This document shows positions 48,333 through 60,824 of a DNA stretch of 64,000 nucleotides, piece after piece. Positions within the stretch are counted from its first letter, which is position 1. Every line of letters begins with the position of its first letter. The DNA is taken from contig NC_085059.1 in the NCBI RefSeq assembly GCF_963662255.1, positions 9,395,234 to 9,459,233 of the forward strand. Reading direction: 5' to 3'. Both the position numbers and the translations under genes were made by a program. Source of the stretch: Cinclus cinclus (taxonomy: Eukaryota; Chordata; Aves; Passeriformes; Cinclidae). The notes beneath the pieces were generated by a model. That model ran no database searches, was not told the origin of the DNA, and was given only the letters and a program-made list of their open reading frames with translations.

Positions 48333-48750
48333 TGTTGTAATAAATCAGCCAAGACTCCATTTTCTTCATGCAGAAAAAAAGCCCATTCTTTATTCACATA
48401 ACTCATTTTATACAGTGTTGACAGACCTTGTGTGCAGCACCAATTGGCAAGTAGTTTTCTTACTACTTATCTATTGGTCGGAAGGTGATTTGTGTGTAAA
48501 TGCTGTGATTCAGGTGTTTACATTTTTCCTTTGTGGTTTCTCATGGGATATATCTATTGTTTACACAGGTGCACTTGTTTTTCTCCCCAAGAATAGGTTG
48601 TTGTGTTAATGAACCTGTCATACCTAAGAGTGTTTTGCATGGGAACTTGAAAGTTGCACTTAGAAGAAGTGACAGGTTAGCTACATAATTCTGCACAGCA
48701 AGGCCTGATTTCATAAGGCCTTTCTTCTTAATATCTTTTACCTGTCTACA
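48333..48750 (-). mobile_element. Solo LTR
   Basis: On the - strand it runs TGTAGACAGG...TTACAACA. Two CCAAT-type boxes (complements at about 48449-48453 and 48474-48478) precede TATAAAA (48410-48416), followed closely by AATAAAG (48390-48396) and a short 3' part. The TATA and poly(A) signal are only about 20 bases apart, so R must be short. Flanks do not show a clear duplication, so the right edge may be off. Confidence 0.6.
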
Positions 48751-50995
48751 GCAATGTGTCTCGTATCTGTTTACTCTCACTTTTGCAGGTGACAGACTAC
48801 ACTGCAAGTATGGCTGCTAATACAATGTTTCTCTTTGTAAAATACATACAACCTTTTCTAAGAACAGGAATTATGATCTGGAACACAGACTTTCCTTTGC
48901 CTGAAGATAACAGTGTTGGTGGCTTTATTAGCAATAAATAAAAACTGTATTACCTTTTCATTTGCACAGAATCATAAAATATTGTTTATCTGACTGGGTA
49001 TGGTAGGGAACAACACATGGGCCAAGTCTTGAAACTCAGATATAAAATGTCATCTATTGATGTATTTAATAGCACAGTGTTATTTCTTATATGTCAGATC
49101 CTTGTTTGCCTAAGAAATAGTGCTATCAGCCTCCATTCTGGTATTATTTGGAGGAAAAGAACACCTTTAGAAGTGTGAAGTAGATTCTAGTAAGATGCAC
49201 TGTTAATGGCTACATAAGTTTGAAAATAATCAAGTGAAAGAGGTCCTCAAAGGACTTTTCTAAGAATGTTACTACATTCTTGTTCAAAATGGGGGTGCAA
49301 ATATGCTTTTATTTCTTCTGATGAGGGAGGTTTTTAGAGGGAACTGGAATGATAGTTGTGACTAACATGGCAAAATGTTTGATGTTGTGACCATGTCTTT
49401 GCATGACCATGATTTTAATCTGTCACTATCAAAAGATATCAGCAGGGTGTCCTTATAAAAGCTTTGGCAGTAGCAGTCACAATCTTCTCTAATGAACTCC
49501 AAGAACTTCTAGTGCTGCTCATCCTTCCAGCCTAACAGTGAGCTAAGATTTTATTCCTATTTGCTACCATTGAAGGGTTTGTATTTAATGTAAATAGGAA
49601 AATTAATACTTTTTCATCTCATGCCCTGAAGCATTTCCTATCAATGATTCCAACTGCCATGATTTGGCTGATGTTAGATTATCAGTTTTCTCCAGTGTAT
49701 TTGTCTCAGTGTATCTCTGAGAAGAATAAAATATTCTTAAGAGTAAGCCAACTAAGAAATGCCACTATATTTATAGTTTAGAGAAATGCTCTCAAGACAG
49801 CTGAGGAATGTGAGATGAAAAATATAATGCAGTTTTTAAAGTTATTATGAGAAACTTGAGGTTTTAACAACAAGTAGTGGACAGGAGAGTGCAATTTTTA
49901 CTTTTTCAGCCACCCAGTTCAATTCCACAAGGACTCACTGAATGCCAGACGGTGCTGCTGTGATTTTTTAGAATCTGAGGAACTTGTCCTGTTGGTTTAC
50001 AGGCAGTCAGTCATTGTTTCAGTGGTGACTCTCAGCCTGAAGTCTTCCCTCAATTCATATACTCATTAATTAAGAAAGATTTTGAGAGTGCTTTCTTCAT
50101 TGTGACAGCTCAACTGGTCAGAGAAGGCTTCTCTCTTCAGACATATCTCCCTTGTTCAGAAAGATGGGATGAAAACAAGTTTAGATTAAAAGTGCTTTTG
50201 TTTTCATTCTCTTCCTTCAGAATCCAAAGTAATAACCAGCTCTGATTAATGGGTAGGACTCGTTACCTAGAGAGCCCTGGAGCAGGTGTCTGGAACACGC
50301 ATGTGTTTCTAGGTGTCTGTCAAATTATTTAACTGTTTTTAATCTCAGCTTGTCTCCCTCTAAAACAGCAGGGTAAGGATCAGGTATTTATCTTCCTTCA
50401 TTAGGTTTATCATTAAATTACCATAAGTGTTCTCAGTAAGCATACGTGTGCCTTGAGTTATTCAAGGTTTTTTTATTTTGAGTTTCTTTCTAAATTTTCT
50501 TCTGTGTTAGAAAAAAATCATATGCATAGAAAATGGCTCAAAGACAGTGTCAAGTGGAGAGCCTGGAGATGGCTATGGATGAATCCCCAGCCAGTTGGAA
50601 AAGCTACTTGAACTGAACAGCAGTTGTCAAGAAACAGGCTGAAATGAAGCAGGCAAATAGCATCACAACCATGGACTCAGGCCAGAGAAAGGGTCAGACC
50701 TCAAATAGTATTGAAATTCAATAAGGACATAAAACACGCATCATTTTTCCTGCTCTGTCTGTCAAGACTGCTTTCTTACTCATTTGCGTTTAATGGGTAC
50801 AGCCTTAGAAATATTGCAACATAAAAACCAAGACACCTTCAGTCCCATGGCAATTAAATGTTCATTAACAAATTGGTATCTCCTCCTAATTCGCTGTTGC
50901 CATGCATGAGCAGCAGGTGAATGTATCATCTGGCTTGTTATGATAGTGTTTAGAAGAAATGTCGCATCTACTTTTCAACTAATTTTTCTCGTTAG
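48751..50995. other. No gene recognised
   Basis: AT-rich sequence without repeat ends; the open frames are short and unassigned. Confidence 0.5.
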
Positions 50996-51065
50996 GTTTT
51001 GAATACAAACGAAGCATTAAGCTTGGCTGCAACACTTTGTGGGGATAAGCAGTGGAAGAAATCAG
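50996..51065 (+). other. Candidate 70-nt exon, or start of a terminal exon
   Basis: The left edge is a convincing acceptor (CAACTAATTTTTCTCGTTAG, with ACTAAT as branch site). The right edge is ATCAG|GTGAAT. The frame starting at the first base (VLNTNEALSLAATL...) is open through the segment and on to a TAA at 51122-51124, four bases before AATAAA (51128-51133), so it could be internal or terminal. The incoming phase matches the outgoing phase of the candidate exon at 42175-42217. The peptide is not recognised. Chance remains the main alternative. Confidence 0.2.
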
Positions 51066-51133
51066 GTGAATTTTCAACTCAGTTTAAGTTTTCTACAGGT
51101 TATAAAGGTGAAGAGAAGAGGTAATTGAATAAA

Positions 51134-54099
51134 AACTCCTTTATTTTGTGAAGTTCCTAAGTCTAGCTGGTGATCACTAGGCCCACTTGGTCTTCAAACA
51201 GTATCTGTATGAAATTGCACAGGGGGATGAATATTGGGAATGCTGTGGAAAACCCAAGCACTTAATTGTGTCTGTTCAAAGAACCACAAGTTACTACAGA
51301 AGAGAATATGAATATAAAGCTATAATTCAACATTATTGTATTATGTGGCTGTAGATGTTCTGTTGGCCTAGAATGTACAATGCCTGGAAACTTTGATCCA
51401 AACGATAGTATGATATATAAAATAAGACATCACCAGAGAAATGAAACAATCTTAAAGATACAGGTTAATTGGAGAACATGTTAAAAACCTACTATAGGTT
51501 TTTAGATACAGTTCATTGCTGGTCAGGTGCATCAGTCACAGCTTGCCAGCTGTGTTTAAAATGAACTCTTTTTAACTTAATAGTCCATATGCTGCAGCTG
51601 CTGGGAAATGGTACATGAAGTAGAGAAATCTGCAGTCTTTCTCTTTCAATTGAAAGCTGATATTTTAATATCAATTCTTACTATGCTCATGTTATTGTTA
51701 CTGGAATGAATGAACAAAAGAAAAAGTCCTAATTGGTTTAAAATCACATTAGTCTGACAGCCTTGATCATTGGAGAGCTGCAAATTAATGATTTACAAGC
51801 AGTTAATTTATTCCTTCTGGGAAGATGTGGAAACTATTGTTTTCTAGATTGCAAGCTATTAGAATTTGGCTAAGATTAACATCTAAATTGAATGGCTTTA
51901 CTGTAGAGATGAATTAGTATTTGGTGTGATTATGTATACACTTACAAATCAAAGGAGAGGTGACATTTCAAGATATTAATATACTAATTCTTCTTCCAGA
52001 AAGGAAATAGGATAGAGGTCTGTAACAATGAGAGCTTCTCCTACAGGGACAGAAGGCCACAGTGGCAATGGCATAGAGAACACGGCTGTAATGGAGAGAA
52101 ATTTCCATTGTTTTCCTCCTGGGGGTAAAATTCAGGTGGATGAGATGGAATACTTGCACTTGTGGGTCTCAGTGAGTTTAAAATATGGCTTTAATTATTG
52201 GATCTTGCTGCTGATTTGTCTGGGAGGGTTAGACAGCAGGGAACAGTGTGAGCTTCCTGCCACTACAATGCCTGGGGAAGTCGATTTCTCAGCCCCTCTT
52301 AAAATCATGGAGCTAACTCCTCGGAGGATGGGATAGATGCAACGAAAGGCCTTGATTGGACAGTTATTTAACTCAAATTGTGTTAAAATGGACCAGTTCA
52401 AGAAAAGATATTCTGGAGAGAGGATAAATAACTGCAGGTATATGCAAGATTTTTTTTTTAAAGGGTGTTCATCAAACAATAACTGAAAGAGCTGGAGTGT
52501 GCAGCAAACAAGCTTCATTACTCACACCCTTGTCCCTCTATTTCATTGCTCTCTCTACTGAAAGGTAATGGCTTTGTTAAATCATCAAAAATTCAACAAT
52601 CCCAAAGTAAGGAAGCAGAACTTTAGAGAAGGAAATTTTTCTATATTCTTTACGTTAAACTTCAGCGGGCATCCAAATAAAATCCCCAAGGTCCTTAAAA
52701 GACATTAGACAGACTAATCATGAATCTTGCCCTTACCTCCTTGTGCTGCTAAAATTGTTGCTGACAATGAAGATCGTTGCTTCATCTTTTCTGCTTATAT
52801 TCACGTATCTGGCATAATTAAATTTTTGAGTCTCTGTTTTTGTCATGGAGCCATAGCAGTTGCCTTTAGTTTTTATTATCTTATTAATAAAAATAAAAGA
52901 AATTATGGAGGATAAGGTAACACAGAGATTCTGGTATCACTGTCATAAAGTATGAATGGCACCAAGGTGGTTTATATTCCTCAGTTTGCAAGATGCCTCA
53001 GTGCTTGAAATAAAAAAATATGTTGCATAAGTATGGAGATGAATAGGAAAGAAAGATTTTGAAAATGAGGTAAATATGGAATGATAGTAAAGTATAAGAT
53101 TCTTTTAAATAAATGTTAATCCATGTAAATTTGTGTGGCAAAACCCCCACTAGATTAAAAAAAAGAAAACCACAAACAACAGATCAAAACCAAATCCCAA
53201 GTGTTCCTTGCTATGCATAAATTATTATTTTAAACTTCTGAGAAGACATTGGCATAAATAAAATTGACTTATGAGAATATTGACTTGGCTTAATTTACTT
53301 GTGTTCTATCTGTAATTGAAATGGGGAGGAAGAACTTCTCGTACTGATTCCCCACAGGGCCCATAATAAATGCAATTACTCAGATTCAAAGTCATGTGCT
53401 GATGTATGATTTTAGCACTGTTTCTAGATGTCATTGATTGTTAATTATTTCTCTGGTGTGATACAGCTGCAAAGTACAACTCCAGTCGAAATGATCAGTA
53501 TTCTTCCATTCATATTTTCATAATTTCCTAGATAAAATATTTTAACAGGAGCATCTGAAAAAAGACACTTAAAAAGTACTTCCCAGAGATTCTAGATTTA
53601 CCCTGAATTCTTGGAACCATACAACAGATACTTATGATCCTGAGGCTTGCAAACTGATTCAGAAATGGAACAGGAAAGTTCTTTAGACTTTTGATTTAAT
53701 TATTACGTATGGGAAGAAGTCATTTTACAAATTGTTTGATTTGTTTCAAATGGAAAGTTTGGACTTAGGAGGTTTTTTTATATAGTCTATATTGCTTGAT
53801 TTGCAAACAGGTATTGTTGCTAAGATACAAAGCAATGAGCTATTTCTGTTAACGTAATGATAGATTTTTAGAATCTTTACATTTTTTACTCTATGTTACC
53901 ACTTAGAATAATAGCTAATACTAAAAACTAGTTCTAATTAGTTTTCTCTTTGTAGATGTTTTATGAAAAACATACTTAATGGAAGTATATCAGAAGTAAA
54001 TGTGGAAATGAAGAATAATCTGAACTTCTCACTTCCAGGTGGTAGGGCATGGAGGCAACCCTTGATGTCTGAGCACCTACCTTCACAAACTCAAAATAA
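51134..54099. other. No gene recognised
   Basis: A 102-codon + frame at 52028-52336 has one hydrophobic stretch and no known domain. A frame of 123 codons begins at 53963, after an acceptor-like TTTCTCTTTGTAG, and runs into the GC-rich block that follows. Neither can be called a gene. Confidence 0.45.
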
Positions 54100-54149
54100 A
54101 CTCATCTTTGTGTATGTCAGAAATAGTTCACAGCTTGCTTTCTTCTCAG

Positions 54150-54350
54150 CAGGGAGCAGCTCCTTGCATGTACTCCCATGTTACAAAGCTCCTGCTGGTG
54201 CCCCAGGGCTGCTAGGAGCAGGGAGAGGTGGGAGGCTGTACCAAGGCACTGTGGGGTGGACAGAGCAGCGTGGTGGCCACGGTGCCCTGGCAGGGGCAGG
54301 TGGCACCAGCACAGCCTCGCTGCTCTGGCTGTAGCAGAGGAGGGGAAGAA
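54150..54350. other. GC-rich block of unknown origin
   Basis: About 200 bases rich in GCTGGTGCC, GGGAGAGG and GGCAGGGGCAGG units contrast with the AT-rich flanks. Open frames on both strands result from the low number of AT-rich stops. It could be the remains of a repeat. Confidence 0.4.
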
Positions 54351-57300
54351 CATGGAAAATAGAAATTGTTATTTGTGTGCTCTAAGGCTGTATATAAACA
54401 GACCGCTCCTTCTGCATTTGATATCGTATCTACTGCCCATGCAGCACAAGCCACTCCTGTCACCTGTCACAACACAATTACAGGGTGATACAGGTGTTTT
54501 GTCCAGGGACTCAGAGCTACCAAGTTGAATACTGGAAGATAAAGAATGATAGAAATTATTCTTTAAGTACTTTGAAATGCTGTCATTTTGTCAGCTTGTT
54601 TGTCACAAGTTTATATGCAGTCAGCACCTGCAGAGAAGATGGAAATTGAATTCTGCCACACAGTTTAAGAAGTTGTTTCTGAAAACATTGTGCCTTCCTA
54701 AAGCCCTGAACAGGCAAACTTGTCTCATCTTTCACTTCTGTTGATGTCCTAGTGGTGGAGCTAGTTCTTTGTGAATTTTTAACGAGGCTTTAAGGAATTT
54801 CCAAGTGATGATAATGTGAACATTTTTCAGTGAAGTCTCTTCCTCTACTGAAGCATTTTCGTATGAGTCCTTTTTTTTTTTTTTTTAAATAGGTGAATTA
54901 CTGTGAAATGGTTCCACTTCATTGGAATTCTCCATTTCACTAGAAAATATTACCATATTCTCATAATTTTCATAATAATTTCATTGGTTTCTGTAAAGTT
55001 CCTGTAGGCAGCTAGTAAAGCTTGTACTTTCAGGTCTTATGAAATCCAGATTTTCCTTGAGGAGCCATTTATATATCTGCACATATCCCATAATGTATTT
55101 AGATTCTCGTGTGGCTGAAATCCTGCAGATCATGGCAATTGTACTGTAACTAGTATGTCCAGTCTCTAGGGTGAGAGACAACTAATGATAGCAGAAGTTA
55201 AATTCCCACAGATTCATATCCTGTAACTTTCATTTTAGGAAAAAAACAAAGCAAAACAACCAAATAAGATGAAAAAAAAACCCCAAAACAACAAACCCCA
55301 AAACAACAGAGAAATGTGGATTTGAATGATTTTTAAAGGTTTTGTGAGCAGCAGAAGAAAATGCATCTGTCTTCTTTGTTCCATTTCCATGTGTAATGTA
55401 GAGATGCTTCTGAACATATTATAAACACAGTATTTTGTGACCTTGTCTGAAAAAGTCTTTCTCTGAATTTCTTACAAGTACAAAACCAAAGCTCTTCTCC
55501 CTGATGTTCTGAACATCATTTACTGTCATTTTTTGCTGGGTGTGTTCTGTTGTAGAGCTGACAACCAGCATTGACAGAACAGGGGCAGTGTGCATATATC
55601 ACATCAAGAGTTTGTTCTTCATTTTTCATCAACCAAATTACATCACCGCTTGGTCTGAAACACAGCAAATTATTGTGGACTTATTTCCAGTTTTGTCCAG
55701 TCTCCGTTTGCTATGTTGGCTGTCAAAATAAGTAACAGTATCAGAGTTCATGCAGATTAAATGTCCCTCTAAAAATGTATCCTCTTCTAAGATGAGGGTA
55801 AGATAGGAGCATATCAACCCATTTTTAGGTTGTTTGTGTGTTAAATCAAAGACAGATAGAGTAATTAATTTGGTTTGTTTCAAGGGTGTTTGCTTTTTAT
55901 ACTAGTTGTTATCTTTAGCATTAGTTGTTATCTTTAAATACTTCTCCTAATCACTTCTTGCTTAATAATCTCTGATTGCACTTGACTTTAAAGTTTACCC
56001 TTCCTGATTAGAAAGACAGCCTCATCAAGTCAAAAACAGGAGTCAGGAACAATATTATCATAATGTTAATTGATTTAAAGGAAAGAAAAAAGGTGTGGGG
56101 CGATGATGTGAAGAGAGAACCTGAGACAGTCTTTAATGGATGCTTTTATCAAGAGTTCCATCTTACTGGTGCCTGATACTTCTCAGGTACAGGCAGTAGG
56201 GAGGAAAATTTTTCAGCCTTGGACTCTCTGAGCTTGTGCATGAAAAATGTAAATCTACTTTTCTAGTCCTTTTTATATTAACTTTCTGTCAGATATACAT
56301 CTAACTCTGTGAAAGAATTTAAGAAAATAATTAAAATTGATTCAATGCATTTTCAAGAGATAAATATTAGGGAAAAGTCTGTCAACTGTGAGGAGTCTTT
56401 AAAAAAGCATTAAAAACCCAACTCATCCTTTATTTTCTCCTTGAACTTTCAAAAGCTGTTTTCTATCATCTCCTTTAGCAGTTGTTCTAATATTCAAAAG
56501 AAAGTTGTTCATGTTAACTGAATAGAGTTACTTAGCTAAAATATATTGGCTAGGAATTTGTCATCCTCCAACAATTGTCTAAAATAAATATACCTGACTT
56601 CCACTCTTCACTAAACATCTTTGTCTCCTACTGGAGAGGGACTGACTGAAACAGAATAAATTAGTTCAGGGGGAAAAGCAAAACCCAGCAGCATTTATTA
56701 TGGTACCTAAATCAGTAGTGCTGACTATTTTTTCTGAAAGTTAATGAAACATATAATTAGAATTCTCCTTCTGATGTATTTTGGGGTTTTAACTATGAAG
56801 TTTATGCACTGGATATGCAGAACAGTTAAGCAGAGTTGCTCACATTCAGAGCAATTAGTGTGCTAAGAAGCACACATACTTTTAGGTGATTTCTGTTTTG
56901 AAGTGCTTGGATCCAAAGATGTCTTCTTTGAACATGAACAGTGCTTTTGTTTGAAACTATATGAACTTTGGGATGGATAGTATTGACATTTTTGTTTTCC
57001 TGTTTTTCTTATTCTCCTCTTGCAAAAGAGAGGAGAAACCAGAATGTTTTTTATAAGTAGACTGAACATAATTTTTCCTGCTTCTTCCTGTGGCTAAATA
57101 TTTAATTTTTGAAACTTATGTAAAACTTCTCTCTAATGGAATCATTATAAGGTTACTGATGTTAATGAACATGTGTAAAGAGTGCAGACTTTGAAAGACA
57201 AAAGAAATAAATCCTATCCTGCAGAATCTCCTTAAAACTATGGCAGATAAGTGAAAACAAAAAATGTCCACAGAGATCTTCATATGTGGTAGCAGTACAA

Positions 57301-59270
57301 TGATTCCCAAAGATAGCTCAAAACTGTCTTTAATAAAATCTAGTTATTTTGGAAACCAGAATAATATCACCAAAAAAACCCAGTTAAAAGCACTTAAATT
57401 GTAATAATTACATCTGCTTTGTCAAGGTTTTGTGAGTTGTATGAGTTCACAGACCCCTTGAGCCTTCCTTGATCAGCATAATTTAGGGATCAGTTCAAGA
57501 GATATTGAAGGCAGTAACCTGTCACCTATTGTGTCTTTTTGGCTGTTCATCCTGTTATGCTTCTTAATTTATAAATAAGAGAGCCAGATGGCAATCTCCT
57601 ATGATTGTTGCTCATTTGTTGTCCACACTTGAGTTTCAGCTTCTTATACAAACTGAAAACTTTGCAAGGATTTTGTTCTTGTCCTCAGAACTGTTCTTTT
57701 TAATTTTAAAATGCAGTTTGTACCAGTCTTTGATTCTAAGTTGTATGACTTCTGGCTGTAATATAATATTTCAGGTTGCATTAAACTTGCTGGTATGAAG
57801 GCAATGAACCTAGCAGATGTTTTTGGACATGATGCTCTTTTCAGTGTTTATACCAGCAGAGCTTAAGCCAAACTATGGAAAAGAGGAATTTGGAAGGGCT
57901 TCTTTCACTGTCTTGCCCCATGCCCCATTTCTCTTTCAGAAATACTTGCAACACTGAAAATGTGTACAGCTGGGCTTGATTAACCCTAAGGAACTCTGAG
58001 TTTGTTTAAATTTCAAATAAACTCATGGGTTTGTCAGCTGATGCTGTTCCCCAAATAAGCCACAATGCTTTGTGTTCTGTCATGAAAAGAAGCATAAGTG
58101 GACGAAGTGCTCCTTGCCATGTAATGTGTTGGGTTATTAAAAGCTTATTAAAAGGTCATTATTATATGAATTCTCCATATGCACTCTCTACTTGTAGACT
58201 ATCAGGATTTTACACAAGTGTTGAAGTAAAACCTCCTATATCAGCCTCATATAAGGAGTAAGTTTAGCCCCTGGGCAGGAACAGAAGACGGGATGCTCAA
58301 AGTGCTCAACAGCCTCTCTGGGCTCCCTTCAGAAAGGAGGGGCTGCTTGAGGGTAGGTTTACTCCATGGTGAGCTCTTGCTAGCAAATTTTAGCAGGTTA
58401 AGAGTGTGTTTAGATTTGTCAACATGGATATCTGAACTAAAAAAGTCACTTGGATATCTGATGAATGCCCATCTTCACCAACCCTCAAAATATTCTTGGC
58501 TTGTATGTTGATTTTAACTGCACCATAATCGCTATTCTGCTGGACAAGAGAATTTCATGGGAATTACATTGTTTGACTTTCCCTAGAGGGTAGGCACTTC
58601 AGAAATCATTCAGCTAAAAACAACACACGGTCCATTATAATCCATTATAGAAATTTTTATAAAAAATATTCCAAATTCATTATGTAATATATTGTCATCT
58701 TTCTTGGTGCAGAAAATGTGGCATATTTAGCAGCTTCTGAAATAGTTTATTTTAAAATTGCTATCTATTACAGGTTATCACCAAGATGTTGAAAGGACTA
58801 TTGAGCATTTGACAGAAAGTCCAGGATTTAGGATATTCTTGAGGAATACATGTGCTGGAGGTTTATGTTGCAGAGACTAAGAGTTTTAGGACACAACTCA
58901 ATAGCGATTACTTACCAGCTGGGACAAAAAAGCCTCTCCAAAATGGTGACTTGCAAGTCAGACTGCAAATAAAGAGAAAAGCTTCATTTCCCAAGAAACC
59001 AAATATTTGGTCAGAAATCCTCAAGGCTGCTTTAGCTTTTTATTGCTAAAATTCTTCCTTTTACAATTTTATTCATAAGATGCAAATTAGCCCATTATGT
59101 CTTACTTTCTTGAGCAGTAAATTCAACTTCTAATAACAATTCAACACTCTAAGAAGAATTTTATTGTCTTATCTCAGTTCTAATCTAGATACCAGTCAAT
59201 AAACAGAGTCAAAAATCAGTCTTGTGGTACTCATTGCCCTTGTCTGTGTAAGAGATTCTAATTTCAGCAG
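54351..59270. other. No gene recognised
   Basis: AT-rich sequence. A T-run lies at about 54871-54887 and an A/C-rich stretch at about 55240-55310. A 15-bp TAGTTGTTATCTTTA unit is repeated at about 55906 and 55924. Confidence 0.5.
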
Positions 59271-60824
59271 TGTGCTGGTTTTACCCTGGGGATAGGGCAC
59301 ACTAGGAAGTTTTTGTCCATGAGAACTTCCTCTGTCAATTGATGGGACCAACTGAAGACTGGTTTAGTTGTCGACAGCCTGAGAAACCAATTGGAGAAGT
59401 CGGTTCGCTCCGTGAATCACATTTGAAGCAAGTAAACCCCGGGAAAGTTCTCTTGCATCTCCGGCCTCCTGCAGGGTGGCACTGGCCTGGCTCGGATCCC
59501 TTCTAGTGGGGCCCGGGCCAGGCAGGGTTGGGTTCCGGAGGCTGCCGGGCCCCGTTTTTAACCAGGGGTCCCAGTGGCCAAGGGGAGCAGAGCCCATTGC
59601 TGGGATTCTCGCCTTTTCCCGGTGTGTCCCTGCCCTGCCCCGGCTCGGAGCAGCCCTGGGGTGGCCGAGCCCGCCCGGCCGCCCTCACGGGCTGGGGGGA
59701 GGCAGCCGGGCCCGGTTCGGGAGAGCCCCCAGGGCTTTGTGTGCTGGGCAGGGCAGAGGGAGAACCCCCGGGCTGCGGCTGGAGCTGGGGGCGGGCAGCG
59801 CCGGGGGAACCGTGGAGACACAGCCTTGGCACCCATTTCTCCTCTGGCTGCGCTTTGCAGTTTTCATCCTGACCCTCCAGTGTGGCCTGGGCGGCCTGAG
59901 ATCCTGACACAGCTCCAGAATGGCCTGGCCAAAACCCTGCAACTTCTGTGGAAGTTTGTAACTTTTCCAGTGCTCACGTAAGACTTACAGACCTTCCATC
60001 CTTCCTTGGGTGAGAGGAAGAAGAACAGAAACGATACACCAGCCAATGAAGTAAAAGCTAAATTTCTAGATGAAAGGAGAATGAGGAGATGCCATGAAGG
60101 TTGGCTAAAATATCTTCTTGTAAGTTATAGGGGTGGACTGTACTGCATGAAAAAATTCCTTTAAACCATAAAAAAAGAGAGACATGGTGGGGTGGAGCAA
60201 GGTGTAAAGTGTTTGAAGAATCCTTTGCCCCGAGGGAAAAATGGGGAACAGGGGTTCCAGGGAATGAAGTAGGAACAGAAAGAAGTGAGCTAAAGAGAAC
60301 TTTTGCCTTTGAGTAGCTCATCCTTAAAAGTAATACCCCATGACTTTTTAACATGGCCCGCAACTCAGTTCTGAGAAGACTGTAAAGTGGGAGGAAATTC
60401 ATGATAGCAGAACCCGGGCGGCTGTTAATCATGAAAAAGTGGAGTCAAGAGAGAACTGGTGACTTCCTCTCTTGGTAAAAGATCCTTATAGCTAAACAAG
60501 AAGAAACTCCTCCCCCTAAAGTGAACTGACAATGATGATGATTTAAGTAAGGAATTGACTGAAATGTCCCTGTATGTTGTTGAGCTGTAAGAAAGGGGGA
60601 AAGAAGAACTAGTCTGAAAATCTGTTCTGAATTTATTATTATTATTCTTTGTGTTGTTAATAACGTTTTTTTTTTTCTTTATTTCCTTTTTAAGTTTTAG
60701 GCCTGCTTTACTTTTAGTCCTAATTCTATTTCACAACAAAAGGTAAATATATTACAACTGACAAACCTTAAACTATTACATTTTTGGTGTGTTAGCTGGG
60801 AAACGAACAAACTAAACCATTACA
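59271..60824 (+). mobile_element. Long solo LTR, ERVL-type, with perfect target duplication
   Basis: It begins TGTGCTGGTTTTACCC, a start typical of passerine ERVL LTRs as I remember them, and ends AAACCATTACA. AGCAG lies directly on both sides (59266-59270 and 60825-60829), a perfect 5-bp target duplication. The 1554-base element has a strongly GC- and CpG-rich core (about 59400-59900) and an AT-rich distal part. The cluster of overlapping frames on both strands between 59364 and 60432 comes from the GC-rich core. No gag or pol sequence is seen, so it is a solo LTR or an LTR-only element. Confidence 0.8.

Noticed and set aside
53963..54334. 123-codon + frame preceded by an acceptor-like site
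   Set aside because: Half of it is due to the GC-rich block, no domain is recognised, and its phase does not match the candidate exon at 50996-51065.
59364..60432. Cluster of long overlapping frames on both strands (up to 143 codons)
   Set aside because: They lie in the GC-rich core of a solo LTR, where stop codons are rare; both strands and all frames are open alike.
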